Below are positions 1-9,384 of a DNA stretch of 64,000 nt, piece by piece. The notes below the pieces were generated by a model. That model searched no databases. It was given only the letters and a program-made list of their open reading frames with translations, and was not told the DNA's origin. Source of the DNA: Gammaproteobacteria bacterium (GTDB lineage: Bacteria > Pseudomonadota > Gammaproteobacteria > Burkholderiales > Burkholderiaceae_B); assembly GCA_018815245.1 (NCBI GenBank), contig JAHIXK010000013.1:1-64000 (forward strand), written 5' to 3'. Numbering within the stretch: position 1 is the stretch's first letter; each line of letters opens with the position of its first letter. The position numbers and the translations under genes are program-made.

Positions 1-359
1 CGAGTGGTTTCTGCGTGGTCTGCGACTCATGATTTCTCCTTTCCTGGCCAACATTGTTGACCCAAAAAGCAGAGCTGTCATCTTCTATCCATATGTCCGA
101 ATTTCCGGAGCCTGCTCTACCTACGACTTGCCCCTCGCTTTCGCAACGTATTGCGAACATGGCATTCAGAAACTCGTGATTTCCTCAAGCTGCTCTTGTA
201 CGCTACGCAAGAAATTAAAAATGGTGCCGCCGGTGGCGATGTCACAGATTCTTCATCGGTTCGTCACGCGCATGTAACACAGCCCCCCTACCATGGCCTG
301 GCAATTCGATTTTGTAATCGTCATCGCAGTTTGATTGAGAAACCAACAAAGGGCTCGCC
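1..359. other. Non-coding left edge upstream of the phosphite operon
   Basis: No convincing gene is visible here; the open frames are short, lack ribosome binding sites and resemble no family I know. A CTGTCAT half-site at 75-81 is followed 11 bases later by TATCCAT at 86-92, which is a weak resemblance to a PhoB box, about 270 bases before ptxA. The ribosome binding site of ptxA (AAAGGG) lies at the right end of this stretch. Confidence 0.4.
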
Positions 360-2026
<1,667 letters not shown>

Positions 2027-2057
2027 GCACACATCGCACAAGCAATCAGGAGTCTTT

Positions 2058-2855
2058 ATGCACGCTCAATTCGCACCGCTGCTGGACCGCCGGCAGCGCG
2101 CCTGGAACCGCTCGATGGTCTCCCTGGCCACCGTGCTGGCAATCGTCATCGCTTGCTGGTATTACGTTGGCCTGTTCGACGCCGAACGCCTGGGCGAAGG
2201 GATCCCCAGCCTGGCGTCACTGGTCGGCGAGATGTTTCCGCCGAACTTCAGCCAGGCCGGCTCCTGGGTCAAGCCACTGCTCGACACCCTGGCCATGAGC
2301 GTGGCCGGCACGGCGGTTGCGGTGCTGCTGTCGCTGCCACTGGCGGTGCTGGCAGCGCGCAATACCACGCCGCATCCGCTGGTCTACCAATGCGCCCGGG
2401 GCCTGCTGAACGGCTTGCGCTCGATCCCTGAACTCATCATGGGCATCGTGTTCGTCGCTGCAGTCGGCTTCGGCGCGCTGCCGGGCGTGCTGGCGCTTGG
2501 CCTGCATTCGGTGGGCATGGTCGGCAAGTTCTTTGCCGAAGCCATCGAACATGCCGACCGCGCGCCGGTGGAAGCCGCGCGCGCCGCCGGTTGCAGCCCG
2601 CTGCAGGTGATCTTCCACGGCATCCTGCCGCAAGTCTTGCCGCAGATGGCCGATACAGCGATCTACCGCTGGGAATACAACTTCCGCGCCTCGACGGTCA
2701 TGGGCATGGTCGGCGCCGGCGGCATCGGCTTCGAACTGATGGGATCGCTGCGCATCATGCAATACACGGATGTCTCGGCAATCCTGATCGTCATCCTCGT
2801 CATGGTGAGCCTGGTCGACGCCCTGAGCGCCTTCCTGCGCCGCACCTTCAAGTAA
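2058..2855 (+). CDS. ptxC: Phosphite/phosphonate ABC transporter permease
   Basis: A PhnE/PtxC-type inner-membrane permease of 265 residues with about six hydrophobic segments and the EAA-type loop (EAARAAGCSPLQVIFHGILP) that docks on the ATPase. The open frame extends upstream to 1974, but the ATG at 2058 is preferred because it follows a CAGGAG ribosome binding site and starts after the ptxB stop. It completes an ATPase, binding protein and permease set. The downstream dehydrogenase starts 21 bases later, consistent with one transcript. Confidence 0.9.
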   Translation: MHAQFAPLLDRRQRAWNRSMVSLATVLAIVIACWYYVGLFDAERLGEGIPSLASLVGEMFPPNFSQAGSWVKPLLDTLAMSVAGTAVAVLLSLPLAVLAARNTTPHPLVYQCARGLLNGLRSIPELIMGIVFVAAVGFGALPGVLALGLHSVGMVGKFFAEAIEHADRAPVEAARAAGCSPLQVIFHGILPQVLPQMADTAIYRWEYNFRASTVMGMVGAGGIGFELMGSLRIMQYTDVSAILIVILVMVSLVDALSAFLRRTFK

Positions 2856-2876
2856 ATCATTTACGGAAATCGTTAC

Positions 2877-3884
2877 ATGAAACCCAAAGTCGTGCTCACC
2901 CACTGGGTGCATCCGGAAATCATCGAACTGCTGCAAGGCGTTGCCGAAGTCATTCCCAATACTTCGCGCGACACCCTGCCGCGCGAAGAAGTGCTGGCGC
3001 GCGCGCGCGATGCGCAAGCCATCATGGTCTTCATGCCCGACAGTATCGACGACGCCTTCCTGCAAGCCTGCCCGCAACTGAAAATCGTCGGCGCGGCGCT
3101 CAAGGGTTATGACAACTTCGACGTCGCCGCCTGCACCCGCCGCGGCATCTGGTTTTCCATCGTGCCCGACCTGCTGACCATCCCGACCGCGGAACTGACC
3201 ATCGGCCTGCTGCTCGGGTTAACACGCCGCATGCTGGAAGGTGACCGCCAGATCCGCAGCAGCGGCTTTCAGGGGTGGCTCCCGCAGCTGTACGGCACGG
3301 GGCTCACCGGGCGTACGATCGGCATCATCGGCATGGGTGCGGTCGGCCGCGCCATCGCACAGCGGCTGGCTGGCTTCGACATGCAGATTCTGTATTGCGA
3401 CCACGTTGCCCTGCCGACCGAACAGTCTGCGCAATGGAATGCGCGCCAAGTCGAACTCGATGAATTGCTGGCCGCCAGCGATTTCATCGTGCCGATGCTG
3501 CCGATGACGCCGGAGACCCTGCACCTGATCAATGCTGACACGCTCGCCAGGATGCGTCCGGGAAGCTACCTGGTGAATGCCTGCCGCGGCTCGGTGGTCG
3601 ATGAAGCCGCAGTCGTTGCAGCGCTTGCCAGCGGCCGCCTTGCCGGCTATGCCGCCGACGTGTTCGAGCTGGAAGAATGGGCACGGCCAGACCGGCCGCG
3701 CGCCATTCCGCAAGCCTTGCTGGACAATCCTGCACAAACTTTTTTCACGCCGCACCTCGGTTCGGCCGTTGCCGAAGTGCGCCTGGAGATCGAACGTCAG
3801 GCCGCCTGCAACATTATCCAGGCGCTCAATGGCGAGGCGCCTGCCGGCGCCATCAACCGTCCCGGCAGGAAGACGGCGACATGA
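2877..3884 (+). CDS. ptxD: NAD-dependent phosphite dehydrogenase
   Basis: A 335-residue D-2-hydroxyacid dehydrogenase-type enzyme that oxidises phosphite to phosphate with reduction of NAD. It aligns by eye along its whole length with PtxD of Pseudomonas stutzeri. The catalytic residues known there are present: Lys76 (in ALKGYDNFD), Arg237 (in [13 protein letters not shown]), Glu266 and a His at 293 (in TPHLGSAV). The dinucleotide motif GMGAVG lies at 152-157. Position 175, which sets cofactor choice, is Asp, so NAD preference is expected. Together with ptxABC it lets the cell use phosphite as sole phosphorus source. Its TGA overlaps the LysR start. Confidence 0.95.
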   Translation: MKPKVVLTHWVHPEIIELLQGVAEVIPNTSRDTLPREEVLARARDAQAIMVFMPDSIDDAFLQACPQLKIVGAALKGYDNFDVAACTRRGIWFSIVPDLLTIPTAELTIGLLLGLTRRMLEGDRQIRSSGFQGWLPQLYGTGLTGRTIGIIGMGAVGRAIAQRLAGFDMQILYCDHVALPTEQSAQWNARQVELDELLAASDFIVPMLPMTPETLHLINADTLARMRPGSYLVNACRGSVVDEAAVVAALASGRLAGYAADVFELEEWARPDRPRAIPQALLDNPAQTFFTPHLGSAVAEVRLEIERQAACNIIQALNGEAPAGAINRPGRKTAT

Positions 3885-4768
3885 TCAACCTGGAGTGCGT
3901 CGCCACATTCCTTGCGGTCGCAAATCAGGGGGGATTCCGCGAGGCGGCCAGGCAGACTGGCCAGTCGCAACCGGCCGTCACGCAACATATCAAGCGGCTC
4001 GAGCAATCGCTCAAGGTGGCGCTGATCCAGCGCAGCAATGCCGGCTGCACACTGACGCCGGAAGGCACTTCATTCCTGCCCTACGCTAAACATCTGGTAC
4101 GCGCCGGCGCCCGCGCGCAAGCCTTGTTCGACAAGACAGTCCTCAGCATCGGCGCCAGTTCCAATACCGGCATCTACTTGCTGCAGCCGCGTCTGCGCGC
4201 CTACCGCGACCGCGTTGCGCACAAGCTCCAGATAGCTATTGGCAGCAACAACCGCATCGCCGAGCAACTGCAGAATTTCGAGATCGACGTCGCCATCATG
4301 GAATGGTGGGATCCACGCCCCGGCTTTACCGCCACCGTCTGGCATCGCGAGGAATTGCAGGTCATCGTGCCGCCCGACCATCCCTGGGCCGGGCGCACCA
4401 GCATTCCACGCAACTGGCTGTGCGGGCAGGCGCTACTGGGCGGCGAAGCCGGCAGCGGCACAGGGCGGCTGCTGCAGTCCTATTTCGGCGACGATGCGCG
4501 CAACATCGGGATCGCCATGCAACTTGGCAGCACCGAAGCGGTCAAGCATGCGGTGCGGGCCGGACTCGGCATCTCGCTCGTGATGGCGGCCGCCGTGACC
4601 GATGAAAACCGCGATGGCAGTCTGCGGGCAATTCCCCTCGAAGGCGGCGCACTGCACAAGGACCTGTACGTGATCAGCCGCGAGGACCTCTTGCCGGACG
4701 CGCCGGCGCGTCATTTTTGCGAATTTTTGCTGCAGGGTGAAACCGCGCCGCTGGCGCCCGCACCCTAG
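3881..4768 (+). CDS. ptxE: LysR-family regulator of the phosphite operon
   Basis: A 295-residue LysR-type regulator with an N-terminal winged helix-turn-helix ([20 protein letters not shown] near residues 21-40) and a C-terminal effector-binding domain. The ATG at 3881 forms an ATGA overlap with the ptxD stop, so it is co-translated with the dehydrogenase; longer upstream starts would run inside ptxD. Position as the last gene after ptxABCD matches ptxE in characterised clusters. Whether it responds to phosphite is inferred. Its stop overlaps the stop of the convergent oxidoreductase remnant. Confidence 0.85.
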   Translation: MINLECVATFLAVANQGGFREAARQTGQSQPAVTQHIKRLEQSLKVALIQRSNAGCTLTPEGTSFLPYAKHLVRAGARAQALFDKTVLSIGASSNTGIYLLQPRLRAYRDRVAHKLQIAIGSNNRIAEQLQNFEIDVAIMEWWDPRPGFTATVWHREELQVIVPPDHPWAGRTSIPRNWLCGQALLGGEAGSGTGRLLQSYFGDDARNIGIAMQLGSTEAVKHAVRAGLGISLVMAAAVTDENRDGSLRAIPLEGGALHKDLYVISREDLLPDAPARHFCEFLLQGETAPLAPAP

Positions 4769-5249
4769 CTGATCCGGGCGTCGCGAAACAGCGCCTTGAG
4801 CTCGCGCGGCTGACAACGCCAGTACTGCGGCGGCGCATCCACTTGCGCGCCCAGTTCGGCGGCCGCATGCCAAGGCCAGCGCGGGTCGTACAGTATGCCG
4901 CGCGCCAGCGCCACCATGTCGGCCTGGCCGCTGGCGACGATGGACTCGGCATGCCGTGCTTCGGTAATCAGGCCGACGGCAATGGTCGGCATGCCGACGT
5001 CCCGCTTCAATCTTTCCGCGAACGGCACCTGGTAACCCGGGCTTAGGGAAATTTTTTGCTGTGGCGACAGCCCGCCGGTGGACACGTCCAGAAAATCGCA
5101 GCCGCGCACTTTCAGAGCGGCGGCAAATGCCAAAGTTTGCTCGATATCCCAGCCATCTTCGACCCAGTCGGTTGCCGAGACGCGGATGCCGGCCGGCCGG
5201 AAAGGCTGCACGCACCGCCTCGAATACTTCCAAGGGAAAACGCATGCGA
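4765..5249 (-). pseudogene. Truncated, frameshifted NADH:flavin oxidoreductase (OYE family)
   Basis: Only the C-terminal half of an old yellow enzyme (YqjM/NamA-like) remains. The minus-strand frame ending at 4765 carries RVSATDWVEDGWD, the FLDVSTGG stretch and the FMN phosphate-binding region GQADMVALARGILYDPRWP. The preceding family segment RMRFPLEVFEAVRAAFPA sits in another frame, so there is a frameshift near 5190-5200. The N-terminal half is missing, because homology stops at 5250 where an IS21-like terminal repeat begins. Probably not functional. The fragment is GC rich like ptxABCDE and may have travelled with it. Confidence 0.8.
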
Positions 5250-5278
5250 TGTTGATTTGCACCCAAATTTGACCCGGG

Positions 5279-5303
5279 GGGGATGCGGACAAAATCTTGG
5301 ACT
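5279..5303 (+). repeat. Left terminal inverted repeat of the IS3-family element
   Basis: Twenty-five bases identical to the reverse complement of 6860-6884. The exact outer boundary is blurred by a run of seven G (5276-5282). Confidence 0.85.
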
Positions 5304-5306
5304 TTT

Positions 5307-6842
5307 TTACGTTAAAAATCCCAGACTTTCACGGTATTCAATCGGGCTAAGGTAGCCCAGTGAGCTTTTGATTCTTTTTTCGTTATACCAGCGAATGTAG
5401 GCATCAAGCTTGGCGATGAATTCCTCAACTGAAGTTGAGCGCCAGTCTTTAGGGTAAAACATTTCTGTTTTTAACCTGCCAAAGAAGCCTTCACAAGCCG
5501 CATTATCTGGCGAGCAAGCTTTGCGTGACATCGACCTTGTCAGATTGGCTTTTGAGACCCTAGTAAGCCAACCTGGCCATCGATAGTGACCACCTCTATC
5601 TGAATGAATGATGGTGTTTTTTGCATCAGTCACAGTCTCAATTGCTGCGTCGAGCATGCCGTTTACTAGCTCTGCGTCAGGACTGGTACTGATGGACCAG
5701 CTAATCACCATTCCATCGAAACAATCAATCATCGGCGATAGATACACTTTTCCTGCTGGAATCTGAAATTCCGAAATATCCGTTAGCCACTTTTCGTTTG
5801 GAGCGGTCGCAGTAAAATCGCGGTTGATTAGGTTCTCTGGGGCTGGGCTAACCTCACCGACATAGGACGCATATCGACGTTTTTTGGGTCTGGCTGCCTT
5901 GAGTCCGCCTTGCTTCATGAGCCGACGTACAACTTTTTCAGAGAGAAACACTCGTTCTCTTCCAAGAGCTGCTTTTAGTCGACGATAACCATATGAATGA
6001 TGGTTGTCTTCAAACACCTCGGCCAGTGTGTTTCTAACCTCAGCATACTTGTCCCCTACACGGGAAGGTGACCGATGATAAAAATACGAACTGCGCGGCA
6101 TGTCTAATTTTTTGAGTAACTCAGTCAAGTCATATTCTTCTCTGAGGGCGTCAATCAACATTGTCTTCTCGCTATTGCACAGAATTTGCAGGTCGACGCC
6201 CAGGTCTTTATTTAGCAGTTCGTTGGCCTTCTTCAACAAATCGTGCTCTAGTTTCAAATCGCGAATATCGCGTTGCAGCTCCTGGATTTGCTTCTCTAGT
6301 TCGAGCCGATTTGAATCCGCATGGGAACCTTTGTCATGTTTCATGGATGCCGCGTCCTCCTTCCCCAACAACTGTTTTTTCCAGTTGTATAGAGTTACTC
6401 GGTCCACGTCCAGCTTTTCTGCCAACACCTGGGCACTTTCATTTCTTGTACAAAGTTCAAAGACAGCAGCCCGTTTGAAAGCCAGCGAAGCGGCCTCCCT
6501 GCGAACTTTGCCTACGACTCGTTGTTTCGCTTCGGGATACAGCTCGCAGACCCAGTCAGAAAGCTTCTGGCGTGAAGGGTAGCCCAAAGACCTAATCGTC
6601 GCAGCAATACATCGGCCGTTAGCCATGAAATGAGAAACAGCGGTCTTTTTCTGCTCCTCTGAATACTTTGGCTTGGTCCTTTGGTAACGCTTGAGCACAT
6701 CACCATTTTGCTCAAAATCAACACACCATGCTTTCAAGGCGTTCTTTGTTGGATAACCCAACTGGCGTATGGTCACCTTGCAGTTTTTTCCTGTTCTCAG
6801 AAAAAGTTGCACTGCCCTAAGACGTTCTTCGTATGAATACAT
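5307..6842 (-). CDS. IS3-family transposase, single reading frame
   Basis: A 511-residue transposase. The N-terminal third has two repeated helix-turn-helix-like units (YSYEERLRAVQLF, then YSEEQKKTAVSHF) and a third HTH around VLAEKLDVDRVTLYNWKKQL, followed by a coiled coil near residues 175-215. The C-terminal part is an rve-type DDE integrase core: first Asp in WLTDISEF, second Asp in IIHSDRGGHY, and the Glu in CEGFFGRLKTE. Most IS3 relatives make this protein by frameshifting between two ORFs; here it is one uninterrupted frame. It is likely active as far as sequence shows. The start ATG lies about 18 bases inside the right inverted repeat. Confidence 0.9.
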   Translation of the reverse strand: MYSYEERLRAVQLFLRTGKNCKVTIRQLGYPTKNALKAWCVDFEQNGDVLKRYQRTKPKYSEEQKKTAVSHFMANGRCIAATIRSLGYPSRQKLSDWVCELYPEAKQRVVGKVRREAASLAFKRAAVFELCTRNESAQVLAEKLDVDRVTLYNWKKQLLGKEDAASMKHDKGSHADSNRLELEKQIQELQRDIRDLKLEHDLLKKANELLNKDLGVDLQILCNSEKTMLIDALREEYDLTELLKKLDMPRSSYFYHRSPSRVGDKYAEVRNTLAEVFEDNHHSYGYRRLKAALGRERVFLSEKVVRRLMKQGGLKAARPKKRRYASYVGEVSPAPENLINRDFTATAPNEKWLTDISEFQIPAGKVYLSPMIDCFDGMVISWSISTSPDAELVNGMLDAAIETVTDAKNTIIHSDRGGHYRWPGWLTRVSKANLTRSMSRKACSPDNAACEGFFGRLKTEMFYPKDWRSTSVEEFIAKLDAYIRWYNEKRIKSSLGYLSPIEYRESLGFLT

Positions 6843-6859
6843 GGACTACCTCCTAAAGT

Positions 6860-6884
6860 AGTCCAAGATTTTGTCCGCATCCCC
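6860..6884 (-). repeat. Right terminal inverted repeat of the IS3-family element
   Basis: Twenty-five bases, perfect reverse complement of the left end at 5279-5303. They lie just upstream of the transposase start. Confidence 0.85.
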
Positions 6885-7049
6885 TCTTTACCCTTAGTGG
6901 GTCAATTTTGGATGCAACTCAACATTCTGTCTACAAAACCACTCTAGTGGAGCGGGTTGCTGTGCATGCAGCTCTAAGTTGTGCTTCAGCCACTCTTAGC
7001 GGTGGAGATTGCGGCAGTGGAGCACTTGCTGGGGGATTCACAAAGATCA

Positions 7050-7264
7050 CTTCCCCTTACATTGCAGAGTTTGCGGGAAGCGATACCAACGAAAGCTTCA
7101 AAGGTAAACTCAGGGATGAATGCCTGCCTATGGAGTTATTTCGAACCTGACTAGAAGCTCGAGTAATCATTGAAGACTAGAGACAGCATTATCATGCGGC
7201 AAGATCGCACCCCAGTTCGAACTATCTCACCCCGAACAAATTCGGGCGGAATTGTAAAATAATT
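7050..7264 (+). pseudogene. Decayed C-terminus of an IS3-family (IS407-like) transposase OrfB
   Basis: In one frame the sequence reads NESFKGKLRDECL, then LEARVIIED, then RQHYHAARSHPSSNYLTPN, the well-known C-terminal tail of IS3-family OrfB proteins. Two in-frame stops break it: TGA at 7148-7150 (where homologues have Arg) and TAG at 7178-7180 (where homologues have Trp). No start and no catalytic core remain. It is an old IS scar in the island, older than the intact IS3 element next to it. Confidence 0.75.
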
Positions 7265-7399
7265 TACCAACTGAAACCAGAAAGTTAAGTTTTCAGTGGT
7301 GGGAAATTCCCCAGCAGGTCATTCTCATTGTAAGCAATAGGTTGCGATACAAAATACTCATATTAAATGCATGCGTTGTCGCACGCGGGGGGTTATTCA

Positions 7400-9382
7400 G
7401 TGCGTATTGAATCTATAACGTTGTCGGGTTTCCGTTGTTTTGGCCCAGAATCAATAACAATTCCGATTGCATCAGAAATTACGGCCGTCGTTGGTCCAAA
7501 CGCAGCTGGCAAAACAGCACTACTGCACGCATTATCAAAAATGTTCGGCGTGTCGCGTTCGCAACGTACAGTCCTTCGTTCAGATTTCCACTCGGGAGTA
7601 GAGGACGACCCCGGTGATCGCAAAGCCAGAGATTTGTTTATCGATGTGCTGATAGGGTTGCACGAGCTAGCCGATGCCACTGCGACACCTGAGGTCATTG
7701 CTCCCTCTTTCCGGCATATGTTAATTGTGCGAGAAGGGGACTCGCCGGTTTGCCGCCTGCGCCTCGAAGCTAGGTGGGAAGATGACGGAACGATTGAAGG
7801 TGAGATTTCACAGGAGCTTTTCTGGGTTGATACGCTTGACGATGAGCCGGATAAGGATTCTTGTCACCCAGTTCTTGCGGCGGATCGTGGCTTAATCCAG
7901 CTCTACTACACACCTGCCAGCCGGGACGCAGCAGCTCAGGTTAAGGCAACCACCGGAGCACTCGCGGCCCGCCTACTTCGTGCTATTGAATGGTCATCCG
8001 AAACAGAAGAGGCCGTTCAAGATGCAACCGAAAACCTTGCTAGCGCATTCGAGGGTGAATCGGCGATTGCCGCGATCAGTAAGGCCTTGCAAGCAAGATG
8101 GTTGGGCCTCCACGATGACGTGGCTGATTCTAAACCTAGGCTCAGCCTAGTTAGTCGTCGGTTCGAGGAGGTCGTCAACAAGATTGCCGTCATCTTTGAG
8201 CAAGGACCAGGCGGTCGGGAGCGTGGCGTAGATGATTTAAGCGATGGACAACAATCGCTTTATTATTTCGCTTTGGCTGCGGCCGTTTTCGATCTAGAGC
8301 GTGAGGTGGTGGCCGGTAAGGTCGAAGGATTTCGTGAAGACACGCTACATATACCCGCACTGACGTTGTTCGCCCTGGAGGAGCCGGAGAACCATCTCTC
8401 GCCTTACTATCTCTCCCGAATCATTGGGCAGGTTCGCTCACTGACCGATGCGGGAGGGGCACAAGCTATTATTACCAGCCATTCACCGGCAGTGCTCAGC
8501 CGCGTAAATCCGCTTGAAGTTCGCTACTGCCGCTGCGATCCGGAAACACGTGTCTCGTCAGTGAAGAAGATATTGCTTCCGACAGGGACTGACGAGGCCA
8601 CCAAGTTCGTTCGTGGTGCCATGCTTGCTTACCCAGAACTATACTTCGCCCGCTTCGTTCTACTCGTGGAGGGCGATTCGGAGCGTATCGTACTCCCATT
8701 TCTGGCGAAGTCGCTTGATCTCCTGATTGATCCAGCCTTTGTCGCGATCGTCCCCTTGGGCGGACGGCATACTCAGCATTTTTGGCGCTTGTTGAAACAG
8801 CTAGGTATTCCACACGCAACCCTACTGGATCTTGATCTGGGACGTGAGGGTGGTGGCTTTGGAAGAGTGAAGACGGCAATCGAAAAACTCATCGAATTTG
8901 GCGTGCCAAAAGCTGATCTCTTGAAGATTGAAGATGGTGTATTGTCCGATGAGAATTTCGAAGCGATGCACACTTGGCAAGATCCAGAAGATCGCAAGAT
9001 CTTGAAGGGCTGGATAGACTGTCTCAAACCACACGGCGTCTATTTCTCAGCACCGCTCGACCTTGATCTAGCCATGCTGGAGGCGTTCACCGATGCATAC
9101 CAAGCTATCATCCCAAAGGGGGGCGGTCCAAAAATGGCGGTAGACAAGGCTGCAGAGGTGGTTCTCGGGACTGCCGGTCCAGGTCTCACGCTCTATACCG
9201 GACCGTTCAAGGACTATCCCGAACTGCTGCCAGCCTATCGCTATCACTTTCTGACCAACAGCAAACCGGCAACTCACCTTGCCGCCTTGACACATATCAA
9301 AAAAAGGGACTTACAGGAGAACATGCCGACTATACTGGCGGAGCTTCTTAGCCATATCTCAAAGTCTTTGCGGAGGGACTAA
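7400..9382 (+). CDS. Gabija GajA-like OLD-family ATPase/TOPRIM nuclease
   Basis: About 660 residues. The N-terminal ABC-type ATPase has Walker A GPNAAGKT (residues 32-39), signature LSDGQQS (about 280) and Walker B LFALEEPENHLSP (about 323), then an ITSHSP switch. The C-terminal half is a TOPRIM nuclease domain with the acidic residue in LLVEGDSER (about 424) and a DLD motif (about 477). An OLD protein paired with a downstream UvrD helicase is the class 2/Gabija arrangement, an anti-phage system in which GajA cleaves DNA. The GTG at 7400 is preferred over the ATG at 7367: it follows a GGGGGG tract and begins right at the conserved RIESITLSGF start. The protein is longer than the Bacillus GajA, so it may be a diverged relative. 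Confidence 0.8.
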   Translation: MRIESITLSGFRCFGPESITIPIASEITAVVGPNAAGKTALLHALSKMFGVSRSQRTVLRSDFHSGVEDDPGDRKARDLFIDVLIGLHELADATATPEVIAPSFRHMLIVREGDSPVCRLRLEARWEDDGTIEGEISQELFWVDTLDDEPDKDSCHPVLAADRGLIQLYYTPASRDAAAQVKATTGALAARLLRAIEWSSETEEAVQDATENLASAFEGESAIAAISKALQARWLGLHDDVADSKPRLSLVSRRFEEVVNKIAVIFEQGPGGRERGVDDLSDGQQSLYYFALAAAVFDLEREVVAGKVEGFREDTLHIPALTLFALEEPENHLSPYYLSRIIGQVRSLTDAGGAQAIITSHSPAVLSRVNPLEVRYCRCDPETRVSSVKKILLPTGTDEATKFVRGAMLAYPELYFARFVLLVEGDSERIVLPFLAKSLDLLIDPAFVAIVPLGGRHTQHFWRLLKQLGIPHATLLDLDLGREGGGFGRVKTAIEKLIEFGVPKADLLKIEDGVLSDENFEAMHTWQDPEDRKILKGWIDCLKPHGVYFSAPLDLDLAMLEAFTDAYQAIIPKGGGPKMAVDKAAEVVLGTAGPGLTLYTGPFKDYPELLPAYRYHFLTNSKPATHLAALTHIKKRDLQENMPTILAELLSHISKSLRRD

Positions 9383-9384
9383 GC

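Larger units (their letters stand above)
5279..6884 (-). mobile_element. IS3-family insertion sequence, intact
   Basis: A 1606-base element with 25-base perfect terminal inverted repeats (5279-5303 and 6860-6884, outer end GGGGATGCGGACAAAATCTT). One transposase gene fills it on the minus strand. No target-site duplication could be recognised, because the left flank is a G run and the right flank is TCT. It has inserted between the two IS21-like ends. Confidence 0.85.
5250..6924. mobile_element. Pair of IS21-like inverted ends flanking an IS3 element
   Basis: Just outside the IS3 element lies a second, different inverted repeat. The left copy (5250-5275) starts TGTTGATTTGCACCCAAATT and the right copy (6899-6924), read in reverse, starts TGTTGAGTTGCATCCAAAAT; they match at 23 of 26 positions. 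The TGTTGA start and TTTGACCC core resemble termini of IS21-family elements. No istA/istB genes are present. Without the IS3 insertion only about 69 bases would remain, an almost pure palindrome. It is either a miniature element or two fused IS ends. The family name is from memory. Confidence 0.55.

Noticed and set aside
5250-6935. Target-site duplication for the IS3 element or the outer IS21-like ends
   Set aside because: I compared the flanks at 5276-5282 with 6885-6890 and 5240-5249 with 6925-6935 and found no matching short repeat.
7400-9382. GajA-like gene as a stand-alone RecF or class 1 OLD protein
   Set aside because: The TOPRIM domain excludes RecF, and the coupled UvrD-like helicase fits class 2/Gabija rather than a solitary OLD gene.
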